From the NCBI RefSeq assembly GCF_024623065.1, contig NZ_JANJZR010000027.1, positions 1 to 53,362 on the forward strand: a DNA stretch of 53,362 nucleotides, given 5' to 3'. Positions 1 to 8,748 of the stretch are shown here, one piece after another. The stretch's first letter is position 1. Each line of letters starts with the position of its first letter. Source of the stretch: Bacteroides acidifaciens (lineage in GTDB: Bacteria; Bacteroidota; Bacteroidia; Bacteroidales; Bacteroidaceae). Below the pieces are notes generated by a model that had not been told where the DNA came from, did no database searches, and worked only from the letters and a program-made list of their open reading frames with translations. The position numbers and the translations under genes were made by a program.

Positions 1-75
1 AGACTATGTGACGAATAAAAACAGGTCGGTAAAGCCTATCTAACATAATCTCAGGAAAATTTAAACAGGCTCTAA
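1..75 (-). mobile_element. IS terminal fragment, left edge of window
   Basis: These bases are the reverse complement of 53205-53279 with one mismatch, so the same element end occurs at both window edges in opposite orientation. Read outward, the end is TTAGAGCCTGTTTAAATT. It stops about 5 bp before the stop codon of the HAD gene, so the element inserted immediately behind that gene. No transposase sequence is inside the window, so the family is not assigned. A contig broken at a multicopy IS is the simplest explanation of the edge. Confidence 0.8.
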
Positions 76-80
76 GTGTT

Positions 81-776
81 TCATTTTAATATCAGCAACA
101 ATTCTGCGAATCCCTTTACTTGCATCAGATGCTCGTGCGAAAATGTATCCACCACTTCATGTTGCCACATCACTTCAAAAGGAATATGTACCCCGTATCC
201 GCCAATTGCCAAAACAGGCTGAATATCCGATTTCAGTGAATTGCCAATCATTACGAACTCTGCGGGTTTGATTTGCAGGATGTTCAATAGTCGCAGATAT
301 TCCTTTTCAGTCTTGTCGGACATCACTTCGATGTGGTCGAAATAGGGAGCCAACCCGGAGCGTTGGAGCTTATTCTCCTGATCGAGCAAATCACCTTTGG
401 TTGCTACTACTAATTTATATTCTCCTTTACTCTTAAGTATTTCAAGCGTTTCTTTTACTCCCGGTAATAACTCGATAGGCATTTCCAACAGCGATTTTCC
501 TAAGTCTACGATTTTGCGAATATTTTCTGCCGGAATCATTTGCCTGCTGACGTCCAGCGCCGTTTCAATCATAGAGATAGTAAAAGCTTTCGCACCATAT
601 CCCAAGCACTTAAGATTCTTCATTTCCGTTCTGAATAATGCGGCTGAAATCTCTTCGGGAGTGCCGTAAGGGGTTAACAACTCCGTAAATCGTTTCTCTA
701 CTTCCTGAAAATAAGGTTCGTTGCTCCACAGGGTGTCGTCAGCATCAAAGGCTATTACTTTAATATCTTTTTTCAT
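81..776 (-). CDS. HAD-family hydrolase
   Basis: 231 aa, probably a cytosolic phosphatase acting on a small phosphorylated metabolite; the substrate cannot be read from the sequence. HAD motif I is DADDT at residues 11-15, with Asp11 the expected nucleophile and Asp13 the acid/base. Motif II is the VVATKGD segment near residue 125, and motif IV is GNSLKSD near 178. The helical stretch between motifs I and II fits a C1 cap. The ATG is preceded by a Bacteroides -7 box at 833-840 on the same strand. The stop codon lies 5 bp from the IS end at the window edge, so the gene is complete but its native terminator may be lost. Confidence 0.85.
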   Translation of the reverse strand: MKKDIKVIAFDADDTLWSNEPYFQEVEKRFTELLTPYGTPEEISAALFRTEMKNLKCLGYGAKAFTISMIETALDVSRQMIPAENIRKIVDLGKSLLEMPIELLPGVKETLEILKSKGEYKLVVATKGDLLDQENKLQRSGLAPYFDHIEVMSDKTEKEYLRLLNILQIKPAEFVMIGNSLKSDIQPVLAIGGYGVHIPFEVMWQHEVVDTFSHEHLMQVKGFAELLLILK

Positions 777-832
777 TTATTCTTGTCGTTAATGAATGTC
801 ATTTAAGATTGGATGCTTTTGTATCTGTGTGG

Positions 833-840
833 CAAAGGTA
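833..840 (-). promoter_or_regulatory. -7 promoter box of the HAD gene
   Basis: On the minus strand this reads TACCTTTG, a perfect match to the Bacteroides TAnnTTTG -7 element, 56 bp ahead of the HAD start codon. I see no clear -33 TTTG at the expected spacing. Confidence 0.5.
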
Positions 841-902
841 AAAGAAAAAAGCGTATTTCCTGTTTTTAGAAATGATTTCTCCGGTAGTTTGATAGAAATA
901 CC

Positions 903-910
903 TATCTTTG
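903..910 (+). promoter_or_regulatory. -7 promoter box of the Smr-domain gene
   Basis: TATCTTTG matches the Bacteroides -7 consensus and lies 51 bp before the ATG at 962. The -33 element is poor. With 833-840 it makes this gap a divergent promoter region. Confidence 0.45.
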
Positions 911-961
911 CAATAGGTTGATAAACTGATAGCAATTAGAACTTTAATTTGAATTTGACAA

Positions 962-2026
962 ATGAAAATAGGAGATAAAGTACGCTTCCTCAGTGAGGTA
1001 GGCGGTGGAATCGTAACTGGATTCCAAGGTAAGGACTTTGTTCTGGTAGAAGACGCGGATGGTTTCGACATCCCGATGCCGATACGCGAGTGTGTGGTAA
1101 TTGAAACGGATGATTACAACATGAGACGCAAACCGACGTCGTCGGCACCGAAACGGGAAGAACCTGCCAAGCCGGCGAAACCGGAAATGCTTGTGATACA
1201 ACGCCAACCGGAAGTGCGGGGCGGTGATACACTGAATGTTTTTCTGGCTTATGTGCCCGAAGATGCGAAGGCGATGATGGCCACTCCCTTCGAGGCTTAC
1301 TTGGTGAATGATAGTAACTATTATCTGTATTATACCTATTTGAGCGCGGAAGGTAAGTCTTGGAACAATCGCTCACACGGACTGGTGGAACCCAATACAA
1401 AGCTGCTATTGGAGGAATTTACCAAAGATATGCTGAATGAAATGGAACGGGTGGCTGTTCAACTCATTGCATTCAAAGATGGAAAGCCCGCTGCCATCAA
1501 GCCGGCTGTCAGTGTGGAGATTCGGATTGATACCGTGAAGTTCTATAAACTTCATACTTTCAGTGATTCAGATTTCTTTGAAGAACCTGCATTAATTTAC
1601 GATATCGTGAAGAATGACGTGCCTACCAAGCAGGTATATGTGTCGGCAGAAGAACTTCAGGTTGCTTTATTACAGAAAAAATCGGTAGATAAACCTAAGT
1701 CGCAACCTATTGTGAAGCCGAAACACGGACAAGGCGGAAAGAGTGATATTATTGAAGTTGACCTTCATATAGACTCTCTGCTGGACGATACGAAAGGCAT
1801 GACTAACGGAGAAATACTTAACTATCAGTTGGATAAATTCCGTGAAGTGATGGAGGCTAATAAGAATAAGCGGGAGCAGAAGATTGTCTTTATCCACGGC
1901 AAGGGAGACGGAGTGCTCAGAAAAGCTGTACTCGATGAATTGAAACGGAAATATAGCAACTGCCGATATCAGGACGCTTCCTTTCAGGAATATGGTTTTG
2001 GAGCTACGATGGTGACTGTCAAATGA
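962..2026 (+). CDS. DUF2027/Smr-domain protein
   Basis: 354 aa, cytosolic. The N-terminal ~70 residues form a small barrel-like segment ([16 protein letters not shown] start). The middle is a DUF2027-type beta-rich region, followed by a Lys/Pro linker near 240-260. The C-terminal ~90 residues are an Smr domain, with DLHID near 268 and the hallmark [12 protein letters not shown] near 313. Smr domains occur at the C-terminus of MutS2 and bind or nick nucleic acids; in this Bacteroidetes family the role is unproven. The gene is monocistronic. Its end overlaps a short hairpin (2011-2034). Confidence 0.8.
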   Translation: MKIGDKVRFLSEVGGGIVTGFQGKDFVLVEDADGFDIPMPIRECVVIETDDYNMRRKPTSSAPKREEPAKPAKPEMLVIQRQPEVRGGDTLNVFLAYVPEDAKAMMATPFEAYLVNDSNYYLYYTYLSAEGKSWNNRSHGLVEPNTKLLLEEFTKDMLNEMERVAVQLIAFKDGKPAAIKPAVSVEIRIDTVKFYKLHTFSDSDFFEEPALIYDIVKNDVPTKQVYVSAEELQVALLQKKSVDKPKSQPIVKPKHGQGGKSDIIEVDLHIDSLLDDTKGMTNGEILNYQLDKFREVMEANKNKREQKIVFIHGKGDGVLRKAVLDELKRKYSNCRYQDASFQEYGFGATMVTVK

Positions 2027-2059
2027 TAGTCACCTAAAAAAACAATATAGGAAATCAAT

Positions 2060-2668
2060 CTAGAAGGATATCGAACACAAGAACGTAACCAGAAAAGGAA
2101 CACTGAAATCGACAACAAAGCCATGGAAGATGGAGATGATTACAAATTCCTTTCCTGAGCAGCGTGTGATAATAGGAAGGGTGGTGTCCATCGTGGTGGC
2201 TCCACCCACGGAGATAGGGGCTAACTTGCCAAAGTACTTCACTAATAGCGGAGCACCCAGCAATGCCGTAATTTCGCGCAGGATGTTGGATAGCAAGGCG
2301 ATAGTTCCCAACTCCGGTCCTTTATATTCGGTGATAAAGATGCTCGATAGCGAATAGTAGCCGAATCCTGCCCCTACAGCCATACAGTCCGGCATAGAAC
2401 GCTGACTCATAAAAGCACCTGCTACGGCACAGCCTGCCAATGTTCCCAATATAGTCATGATGGGCAAGAAGATAAGCCGCGGATTCAGCGAACGGAAACT
2501 CTTCAGCGTATTCGGGTCGTTACCAATACTAATGCCAACGCAGAACATCAGTCCGCATAGCGCATAATAGCTTGACTTACTGTCTGTAAAGTCATAAGGA
2601 ATCAGATGATAGAATCCGCAAAGAGTGCCGACTATGAAAAAAGAAACGATAATCAGACTACCTTTCAT
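2060..2668 (-). CDS. LysO-type lysine exporter, C-terminal part
   Basis: 202 aa with about five hydrophobic membrane segments. It matches the C-terminal two thirds of the LysO/DUF340 family, including the GAGFGYYSLSSIFITEYKG and GGATTMDTTLPII motifs typical of the family core. LysO exports lysine and its toxic analogue thialysine in enterobacteria. Here the protein is encoded by two genes: the start codon at 2668 overlaps the stop of the upstream gene by 4 bp (ATGA), so translational coupling is expected. Together the halves total about 297 residues, close to a single-chain LysO. Confidence 0.8.
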   Translation of the reverse strand: MKGSLIIVSFFIVGTLCGFYHLIPYDFTDSKSSYYALCGLMFCVGISIGNDPNTLKSFRSLNPRLIFLPIMTILGTLAGCAVAGAFMSQRSMPDCMAVGAGFGYYSLSSIFITEYKGPELGTIALLSNILREITALLGAPLLVKYFGKLAPISVGGATTMDTTLPIITRCSGKEFVIISIFHGFVVDFSVPFLVTFLCSISF

Positions 2669-2952
2669 GCTTCTTTCTCCTTTCCGTTATTCCTTATATA
2701 TAATAGGTACCACAGTCCCCATGCACACAGCGTGCTTCCAATGACTGCTCCCAGTGTGATGATAACGGCTTCCAACCCCAGTGTATGCAATCCTTTAATA
2801 ATCGCTTCGTTTCCTCCGACATCAATTCCCAAGAGAAAAAGAAGCGTCCATATAAGAAAGGTGATGATTTTATGTATCCATGTCAACCGTTTGCTGCGCA
2901 GCAGATAGCCGATAAGCATACCGGTGAGCATAATTCCAATGATGATAAACAT
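2665..2952 (-). CDS. LysO-type exporter, N-terminal part
   Basis: 95 aa from the ATG at 2952; the reading frame stays open upstream but MFIIIGIMLTG is the natural membrane start. It has three predicted membrane helices and a GIDVGGNE motif, as in the LysO N-terminal domain. It overlaps the downstream half by 4 bp in a different frame, so the two halves are separate chains that probably assemble as one transporter. There are no in-frame stops or decay on either side of the junction, which argues for a genuine split rather than a sequencing frameshift. Confidence 0.75.
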   Translation of the reverse strand: MFIIIGIMLTGMLIGYLLRSKRLTWIHKIITFLIWTLLFLLGIDVGGNEAIIKGLHTLGLEAVIITLGAVIGSTLCAWGLWYLLYIRNNGKEKEA

Positions 2953-3014
2953 AACAAGTGGCTTTTGCTGCAAAAGTAATAATAAAAATGGAACCTTTAC
3001 CAATTATCATACTC

Positions 3015-4028
3015 TTACATCCTTGAAGGCTCCTTCTCATCTAAAATCTGAATTACCCTACTTACTTCCGTACTCACTCCCACAAATCCTATCCCTCCGT
3101 TCACATTGCTCGGAAACTTGACGGGCTCGTTTATTGTCTCATCAAAAGAATCGGAATCTATCAGATTGAGTGCCCTGAGGTAGTAAAACTCCATTTCCGT
3201 AATACTTACCAGGCGGACTATGATATCAATCTTTGCAGATAGATGGGGACGGTCGTCTATGTCTTGAAAGAGGTAACGCGGCACGTGTACCGTCATGGTG
3301 TAGGTACTATTCTTGAATCGCGAGTCGTTGAATACTCCATAGATGTTTTTACTTGTGTCGAACAGTCCGTTTTCATCATCATCATCGGTAGAAGGCTGTC
3401 CATCGGTCAGAACGATATCTTCCCTGTATATAAAGTTGTAGTTGCGCCATTCGTTGGTGACAATTTCATTATTATCATTTAGTTTCTTAAACATCAATCG
3501 CGTGTCCATGATAAGCCGATAATAATTATCCTCGTCGGGTAGGTCGGTGAAAGTTATTTTATGGCGGAGATACTCTGAGGTATAACCGCTTGTCGAAAGC
3601 TGAATAGTCAGCGTATCGATATTCTCTATTTCTGCCAGTCGACGGGGGACAGTGACCTCCGACCATGCATGATACTGCCCGTCGTCGGTGATGGCATCCA
3701 GCCGTAATACATCACCCGGAGTGAGCTTACTGGTAACGCGGAACTGGCATTGAGGAATCACGTATTCGGATTCAATAGGGAGAGGACGCAATTGTTCCTT
3801 CAAATCCCCGTTGATGCGTACCTCCAGCGTTGCATCCAGAATATGAGACATATGTTCTTTTCCGGTAAGATTAAGGAAAACGATGTTTGACAGGCTGTCC
3901 GCATTGATTAAGGCATTCATCACCAGTTTGGGCGGATTGTCCTTGACGTTAAAAGGCAATTCATGTTCGCAAGAAACAATAGTCAGTACAAATGCTGAAA
4001 CTAAAAAATAATGTATAAATGTTTTCAT
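3015..4028 (-). CDS. DUF4249 outer-membrane lipoprotein
   Basis: 337 aa with a lipoprotein signal peptide ending VSC (lipidation at Cys20). The rest matches the DUF4249 pattern: a beta-rich domain after the FNVKDNPPKLVMNALINADS segment. DUF4249 proteins are coded next to STN-containing TonB receptors in Bacteroidetes and are thought to be surface lipoproteins that assist uptake, much as SusD does for SusC. The gene follows its TonB receptor with a 7-bp gap and is the last gene of the sigma/FecR operon. The ligand is unknown. Confidence 0.8.
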   Translation of the reverse strand: MKTFIHYFLVSAFVLTIVSCEHELPFNVKDNPPKLVMNALINADSLSNIVFLNLTGKEHMSHILDATLEVRINGDLKEQLRPLPIESEYVIPQCQFRVTSKLTPGDVLRLDAITDDGQYHAWSEVTVPRRLAEIENIDTLTIQLSTSGYTSEYLRHKITFTDLPDEDNYYRLIMDTRLMFKKLNDNNEIVTNEWRNYNFIYREDIVLTDGQPSTDDDDENGLFDTSKNIYGVFNDSRFKNSTYTMTVHVPRYLFQDIDDRPHLSAKIDIIVRLVSITEMEFYYLRALNLIDSDSFDETINEPVKFPSNVNGGIGFVGVSTEVSRVIQILDEKEPSRM

Positions 4029-4035
4029 ATCCGGT

Positions 4036-6738
4036 TTAGAATTTATAAGTATAAGTAACTGAAGGTATCAACGGAAGAAGCGTAAACTTCTTGATAACCG
4101 CCTTACCATCTTTATTTTCACTGCGGTATACCCATGCAGGGTTCATGGCGTTGTATGCGTTATAGAGACTGATATTCCAAGTGCGTATACCATGTTTCGT
4201 CTTTTTGTTGAAGTTGATACCGATGTTCAGTCGATGGCTGGAGGGTAGGCGGTAATTGTTGCGATGTTCCACATACGGGGCTTCCCCTACATAGTTATCA
4301 TAATAGATATCGAAATAGCCTGAAGAATTATAACCTCCATTCAGGTAATATCCGAAATAAGAAGCAGTTCCCGGTCTAATCACAGCCGTCTGCTCTTCGG
4401 GGATAGTGCTAGTACCTCCTGTGTAGAACACCCACGAAGCCGCTATATCAATCCGGTCACTGAATTTATGATTGATGGTGAGATTGATATTGTGCCGGCG
4501 GTCATATTTATAAGGAAACCGTTCACCGTTGTTGATGCCGCCTTTAGCAAACTTGCGGTCACTCTTGGCTAAGGTATAAGACAGCCATCCGGTTGTTTTC
4601 CCGATAGTTTTCTGTGCCATAAATTCAATTCCCATCGAGCGTCCGCGTCCCATCTCCACTTTGTTCTCCCATCCGGCGGATGCTCCGAAGATGCTGGTTC
4701 CTTCTTTATATTCAAGCACATTCCGCATATCCTTATAATACCCTTCTACCGAAAATTCCCAGCCCTTGATGCCCGTATAATATCCGCCCAGCGAATATTG
4801 ATGACATTGCATCGGTTTTATCTTTTTAGTGATAGGAACCCACAAATCCATCGGCATGGAGATGGGAGTGGAAGTAAGCAAATGCACATATTGGCTCATT
4901 TGAGTATAAGACGCCTTGAGTGCGATGTCATCAGTGAGCTGATAGCGAGCGGATAAACGCGGCTGTGCAGAGAAATAACTTTTCTGCTGCACATGAAATA
5001 AAGAAAGGTTCAACCCCAGATTCACTCGCAGGCGCGGACTGATTTTAAAATTGTCTTCTATATAGGCAGATGCCTCATGTGCATAAATCGAACGGTTGTT
5101 GATGCCGTGGTAGACGGTATCCTTTTGTATCTGACTGTCGGCTTTCTCTGATATTTTCGAAGTCATCACTTCCGGCCGGAAGCTATGGTAAAGATACTCC
5201 GCCCCAAACTTGATGCGGTGTGCGGGAGTGGGGTTGTAGTCGAAATCTATCTTGTAGCTCCAGTCCTGAATGCCCGAACTATAGTCGGCAGAATATTTGT
5301 TTCCAAAGTTTGTATTGTTGGCGAAGCTGGAAGGAGGGTTGTAGGTATAAGTATCGGCATTGAACTTATACTTGTTGAAAGCAACCGTGGTGTTGCTGAA
5401 CAGCTTGTTGTTGAATATAAAGTTCCAACGGGCGGAAACAATGGTATTTCCCCAATTCATCTTGCTCTCGTTCTCGTAGCCTGATTCTTCTATTATCATG
5501 TTGCCGAAGTGGTCTTTCCCGTTGTAAGCGCTGAGGAAGAGTCGGCTCCGGTCGGAGAACTTATGATTGATTTTCGCATTCATATCATAGAAATAGTAGC
5601 TCGATTTAGTATCATTAGGCATGAAAGGCTTAACCAATAAGTCCAGATACGAGCGTCGTGCAGAGAAGTTGAAGGATGTTTTTCCCTTGATGATGGGACC
5701 CTCCAAGTTGATTTTACTGGTCAGCAGTCCGATGCTCAGCATCCCGTGAAACTTCTGCATATCTCCGTCGTTGGTGCGGACGTCGATCACCGACGAGAGT
5801 CGTCCGCTGAAACGGGCGGGGAACGAACTCTTGAAGAAAGTGACCTTCTTCACCGCTTCGGGAGCAAAGACAGAGAAGAAGCCGAACAGATGGTCGACGT
5901 TGTATACAGGAATACCGTCGAGGAGAATCAGATTCTGGTCGGGACTGCCGCCACGGACGTACAATCCGGCAGAACCGTCTACTCCTGCCTGTACGCCGGG
6001 CATCAATTGGATGGTCTTCATCACGTCCGCTTCCCCAAGCACGCTGGGTGTGCTTTTTATCTGAGTGATGGGGATTTCAATGGCACCCATCTGTGTGGCA
6101 AGGTTCCCGGCTTCCGATTTGTTGGAAACAACGAGCACCTCTTGCAGTTGGTTGTCGTCCTTCATCCTGATATTCAATGCCGTATCCTTCTGAAGGACGA
6201 ATGAGTGCTTGCTTGTTCCGTAGCCCAGATAGGAGAAGCGCAATTCGGTTTCTCCTTCGGGCAACGTGATACTGTAAAAACCGTAAGGATTGGTAGTCGT
6301 GCCTTGTTGTTGATGACTCTCGACGATATTGACCCCAATCAATGTTTCGGAAGACGTTCCGTCGGTGATGTATCCGCTGACCGTAAACTTGCGGCTTATG
6401 GCCTTTTTCTCTTTTTTCTTTTGCAGAAGGATGTATCGGTCCGAAAACTGATAGTTCACTTGCTCATCCTTGAACACGAGCTCGAGTATCTCCTTCAAGG
6501 TCTTATCCTTTGCTTTCAGATTGATTTTATGTTTTACTGAGATTTCTTCTCCATAGATAAAAGAGAATCCCGTGGAGTTCTCAATCCTTTTAACAAATTC
6601 CTTCAGCGTAGCATTTTGTAATGTCAGCGAGAGTCGGGCGTTTGCATTTTGTGCATAGGCCTGTGTGGCGATGAGGAGCACCACGCCTATCAGAACAAAC
6701 GCTCTGACAGGCTGGTGATCTTGGGATGATATATTCAT
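4036..6738 (-). CDS. TonB-dependent receptor with STN domain
   Basis: 900 aa. In order: signal peptide (~1-29), STN domain (~35-110, LSLTLQNATLKEFVKRIENS), carboxypeptidase-regulatory-like fold (~118-200), TonB plug (~215-330, with LYVRGGSPDQNLILLDGIPV), and a beta barrel ending TYTYKF. The terminal Phe suits outer-membrane insertion. The STN domain is the signalling module that contacts a FecR anti-sigma factor, and fecR lies directly upstream with a 1-bp overlap. This is therefore a transducer that senses its own ligand and switches on the ECF sigma factor. Iron chelates are the classic ligand; nothing here identifies it. Confidence 0.9.
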   Translation of the reverse strand: MNISSQDHQPVRAFVLIGVVLLIATQAYAQNANARLSLTLQNATLKEFVKRIENSTGFSFIYGEEISVKHKINLKAKDKTLKEILELVFKDEQVNYQFSDRYILLQKKKEKKAISRKFTVSGYITDGTSSETLIGVNIVESHQQQGTTTNPYGFYSITLPEGETELRFSYLGYGTSKHSFVLQKDTALNIRMKDDNQLQEVLVVSNKSEAGNLATQMGAIEIPITQIKSTPSVLGEADVMKTIQLMPGVQAGVDGSAGLYVRGGSPDQNLILLDGIPVYNVDHLFGFFSVFAPEAVKKVTFFKSSFPARFSGRLSSVIDVRTNDGDMQKFHGMLSIGLLTSKINLEGPIIKGKTSFNFSARRSYLDLLVKPFMPNDTKSSYYFYDMNAKINHKFSDRSRLFLSAYNGKDHFGNMIIEESGYENESKMNWGNTIVSARWNFIFNNKLFSNTTVAFNKYKFNADTYTYNPPSSFANNTNFGNKYSADYSSGIQDWSYKIDFDYNPTPAHRIKFGAEYLYHSFRPEVMTSKISEKADSQIQKDTVYHGINNRSIYAHEASAYIEDNFKISPRLRVNLGLNLSLFHVQQKSYFSAQPRLSARYQLTDDIALKASYTQMSQYVHLLTSTPISMPMDLWVPITKKIKPMQCHQYSLGGYYTGIKGWEFSVEGYYKDMRNVLEYKEGTSIFGASAGWENKVEMGRGRSMGIEFMAQKTIGKTTGWLSYTLAKSDRKFAKGGINNGERFPYKYDRRHNINLTINHKFSDRIDIAASWVFYTGGTSTIPEEQTAVIRPGTASYFGYYLNGGYNSSGYFDIYYDNYVGEAPYVEHRNNYRLPSSHRLNIGINFNKKTKHGIRTWNISLYNAYNAMNPAWVYRSENKDGKAVIKKFTLLPLIPSVTYTYKF

Positions 6739-7616
6739 TATAAGTCTGGTTTAGCGGTAATAGTAATTTGATTATTGTTATGCGAATAGTTGAAATAACC
6801 CGCATCTTGCAGTACGGACAAGATTGTTTCCAGGTCCTCTCCGTTGGGGAATCGTGCTGAAATCCGGTAGTTTTGCAGAGCAGAGTCGGTGATTTGGATA
6901 GTCGTCCCGAATGAGTTGGAAAGCTTTCGGGCGATATCACTGAGTGGGACATCATCGAATATAAATTCGCCATGCCGCCAGGATATCTCATCTGTTGCAT
7001 CCACCAGTAGTTTGCGGGTAAGCTTTTTCTCCACCTTATTATATATAGCAATTTCGTTCGGTTTCAGAATCATGTGTTCGGAGTTGCTTTTGTTGCTGAC
7101 GGCTACCGACCCTGTCAGGAGCGTTGTCCTGACATCTCGACTGTCACGATAGGCATCTACGTTGAAATGCGTACCCAGCACCCTGACGTCAACAGCATCC
7201 GTTTGTACGATAAACGGGTGCTTTTTGTCTTTGCTTACTTCAAAATAGGCTTCTCCGTTCAGTTCCACTTCCCGATTGTCCGTTTTGAATCGTTCCGGAT
7301 ACGTGAGTGTGGAATAATGATTCAGGGTGACAGACGTGCCGTCGGGAAGGTTGACGGTGCGTGTCTCCGCCAAAGTGGAAACGGTCTGCATGGCGACGGG
7401 TTGCATATAAAGATAGGCCGTCCATACCGACAAACAGAGCAAAACCACCGCCGCTGCAGCAGACGTGCGTACGAGGACTAAGCGTCGGGAGTGCGCCTTC
7501 AGTATCCTTTCCAGTTGCGGGTAACTGGCTGCGGCTGAAAAACGTCCGCGTGGCGAGCGGGTAGAAGCGATAAGCTTGTTCAGTGTCTTTTCTAATTCTG
7601 TTTCGGTATATTTCAT
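6738..7616 (-). CDS. FecR-family anti-sigma factor
   Basis: 292 aa. A cytosolic N-terminal ~60 residues holds sigma. One membrane helix follows (~62-82, rich in Ala/Val). The FecR periplasmic domain then runs ~90-200 (VNLPDGTSVTLNHYSTL, then GEAYFEVSKDKKHPF and VLGTHFNVDAY). The C-terminal ~70 residues resemble an STN-like fold. It should hold the ECF sigma factor (8175-8729) until the TonB receptor signals. The stop codon shares one base with the start of the receptor gene. A lipoprotein gene separates it from the sigma gene, which is unusual. Confidence 0.9.
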   Translation of the reverse strand: MKYTETELEKTLNKLIASTRSPRGRFSAAASYPQLERILKAHSRRLVLVRTSAAAAVVLLCLSVWTAYLYMQPVAMQTVSTLAETRTVNLPDGTSVTLNHYSTLTYPERFKTDNREVELNGEAYFEVSKDKKHPFIVQTDAVDVRVLGTHFNVDAYRDSRDVRTTLLTGSVAVSNKSNSEHMILKPNEIAIYNKVEKKLTRKLLVDATDEISWRHGEFIFDDVPLSDIARKLSNSFGTTIQITDSALQNYRISARFPNGEDLETILSVLQDAGYFNYSHNNNQITITAKPDL

Positions 7617-7647
7617 AACTTTTTTCGGTGGATGAGGCTTTAATCTT

Positions 7648-8082
7648 TTAGTTTTTATTCATCTGAATCGTCAGTTTGCTGACCAGGCCTTCCTTCCATT
7701 GGGGGATGCAGGTCAGGGTGGCGTTGTGCTGCTTCATTGGCATCTGTTTGGGGAATATCTTGACCACGGTAGTTGCCGACTTCTTGCCCGCCTTGATAAT
7801 GACTTTACTTTCTGTCAGTTTCACGAGTGGTACTTGTCCCGGCGATAGGGTGGGGGGTGTAAGTGCTACCGTCCGGTCTTCTTTAGATTTCTTCACGGCA
7901 ATGATTTTAATTTGAATTTCTTTTTCTGCTTCGTTCTTGTCACAGTTCACCTTCGTGATAGAATGCTCGAATCCTACATACTCTTTCGGATAATTATCGT
8001 CATCGCTGCTACACGAAGACAAACAGAGCAATGCTGTGAAAAGGGCAAATAGCCCGATGTTTACGTGATTAAACTTTTTCAT
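7648..8082 (-). CDS. Small lipoprotein inside the sigma/FecR operon
   Basis: 144 aa; I do not recognise a family. A lipoprotein signal is clear (LCLSSC, lipidation at Cys24), followed by SDDDN, a DDE-rich tail after the Cys that often marks export to the cell surface in Bacteroides. The body alternates short beta-type segments (KEIQIKIIAVKKS, VKLTESKVIIKAGKK) like an Ig-like or Calx-beta-type domain. It lies between the sigma gene (92 bp upstream) and fecR (31 bp downstream) on the same strand. That position suggests a co-expressed accessory of the signalling route, perhaps a ligand-binding surface protein; this is inference. Confidence 0.65.
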   Translation of the reverse strand: MKKFNHVNIGLFALFTALLCLSSCSSDDDNYPKEYVGFEHSITKVNCDKNEAEKEIQIKIIAVKKSKEDRTVALTPPTLSPGQVPLVKLTESKVIIKAGKKSATTVVKIFPKQMPMKQHNATLTCIPQWKEGLVSKLTIQMNKN

Positions 8083-8174
8083 CGTTTCTGTCTTTTTTAG
8101 TGAATAATAGGTTTATTTGCTGATAAAGACCGGAGGGTGACAGAAACTCCTTACGCTCTTTTGGCTAATAAACG

Positions 8175-8729
8175 TTAATCTATTTCGGCACGGCTAATCA
8201 TCTCCTTCAAGCGAGCAGTCGCTTTCTGAAGTTGTGCATCTACTGTGTTGGTGCTGATGCCTAATTCTTCTGCTACTTGTGCGTAACTCTGTTTCTCTTC
8301 ACGGATACGGATGAATACTTCCCTGCAACGTTCCGGAAGTCGGTCGAGTGCTTTTACGTAAAGAGCGAACAGCTCTTCACTGATTAATGCTTCTTCCGGC
8401 GAAGAACTCTGTTCCTGCGGCTCCGGCAGAGAATCGGGATGAATAAGCGTATGTCTTGATTCTTTTTCCAGATAATTGAGCGAAGCATTTTTGACGAGAA
8501 TGAAACAATAATCTTCAATGTTTCTCACATCGAGCAAATTGCTGCGTTGCTTCCATAGTTTCAGGAATACATCGAGAACGATTTCCTGCGACCATTCTTC
8601 CTGTTTCACATAATAGTAGGCAATACGAAAGAGACGGTCGTAAGTCATGTTGTAAAAGTCCCGGAAAGCAGTCTGCGAATCCAGTTCTTTCATTTGCCGC
8701 AATAACTTTCTTACTTCTGATTCGGTCAT
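8175..8729 (-). CDS. ECF RNA polymerase sigma-70 factor
   Basis: 184 aa, typical ECF length. Region 2 spans ~15-85 (FRDFYNMTYDRLFRIAYYYV, then IVLDVFLKLWKQRSN). Region 4 spans ~125-178 with the helix-turn-helix QSYAQVAEELGISTNTVDAQ. It belongs to the Bacteroidetes family paired with FecR. It should drive transcription of its own operon, including the TonB receptor and DUF4249 lipoprotein. The start lies 19 bp after the hemW stop codon, so hemW may be co-transcribed. Confidence 0.9.
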   Translation of the reverse strand: MTESEVRKLLRQMKELDSQTAFRDFYNMTYDRLFRIAYYYVKQEEWSQEIVLDVFLKLWKQRSNLLDVRNIEDYCFILVKNASLNYLEKESRHTLIHPDSLPEPQEQSSSPEEALISEELFALYVKALDRLPERCREVFIRIREEKQSYAQVAEELGISTNTVDAQLQKATARLKEMISRAEID

Positions 8730-8748
8730 CGGCTTTTAGTTTGTTTGG

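Noticed and set aside
5746..6204. Long frames antisense to the TonB receptor, and similar ones opposite susC and the transposase
   Set aside because: They follow codon bias of the real gene on the other strand and have no start signals.
4036..8729. Polysaccharide utilisation locus
   Set aside because: The receptor has an STN domain and is paired with FecR, ECF sigma and DUF4249, not SusD; no carbohydrate-active enzymes are linked.
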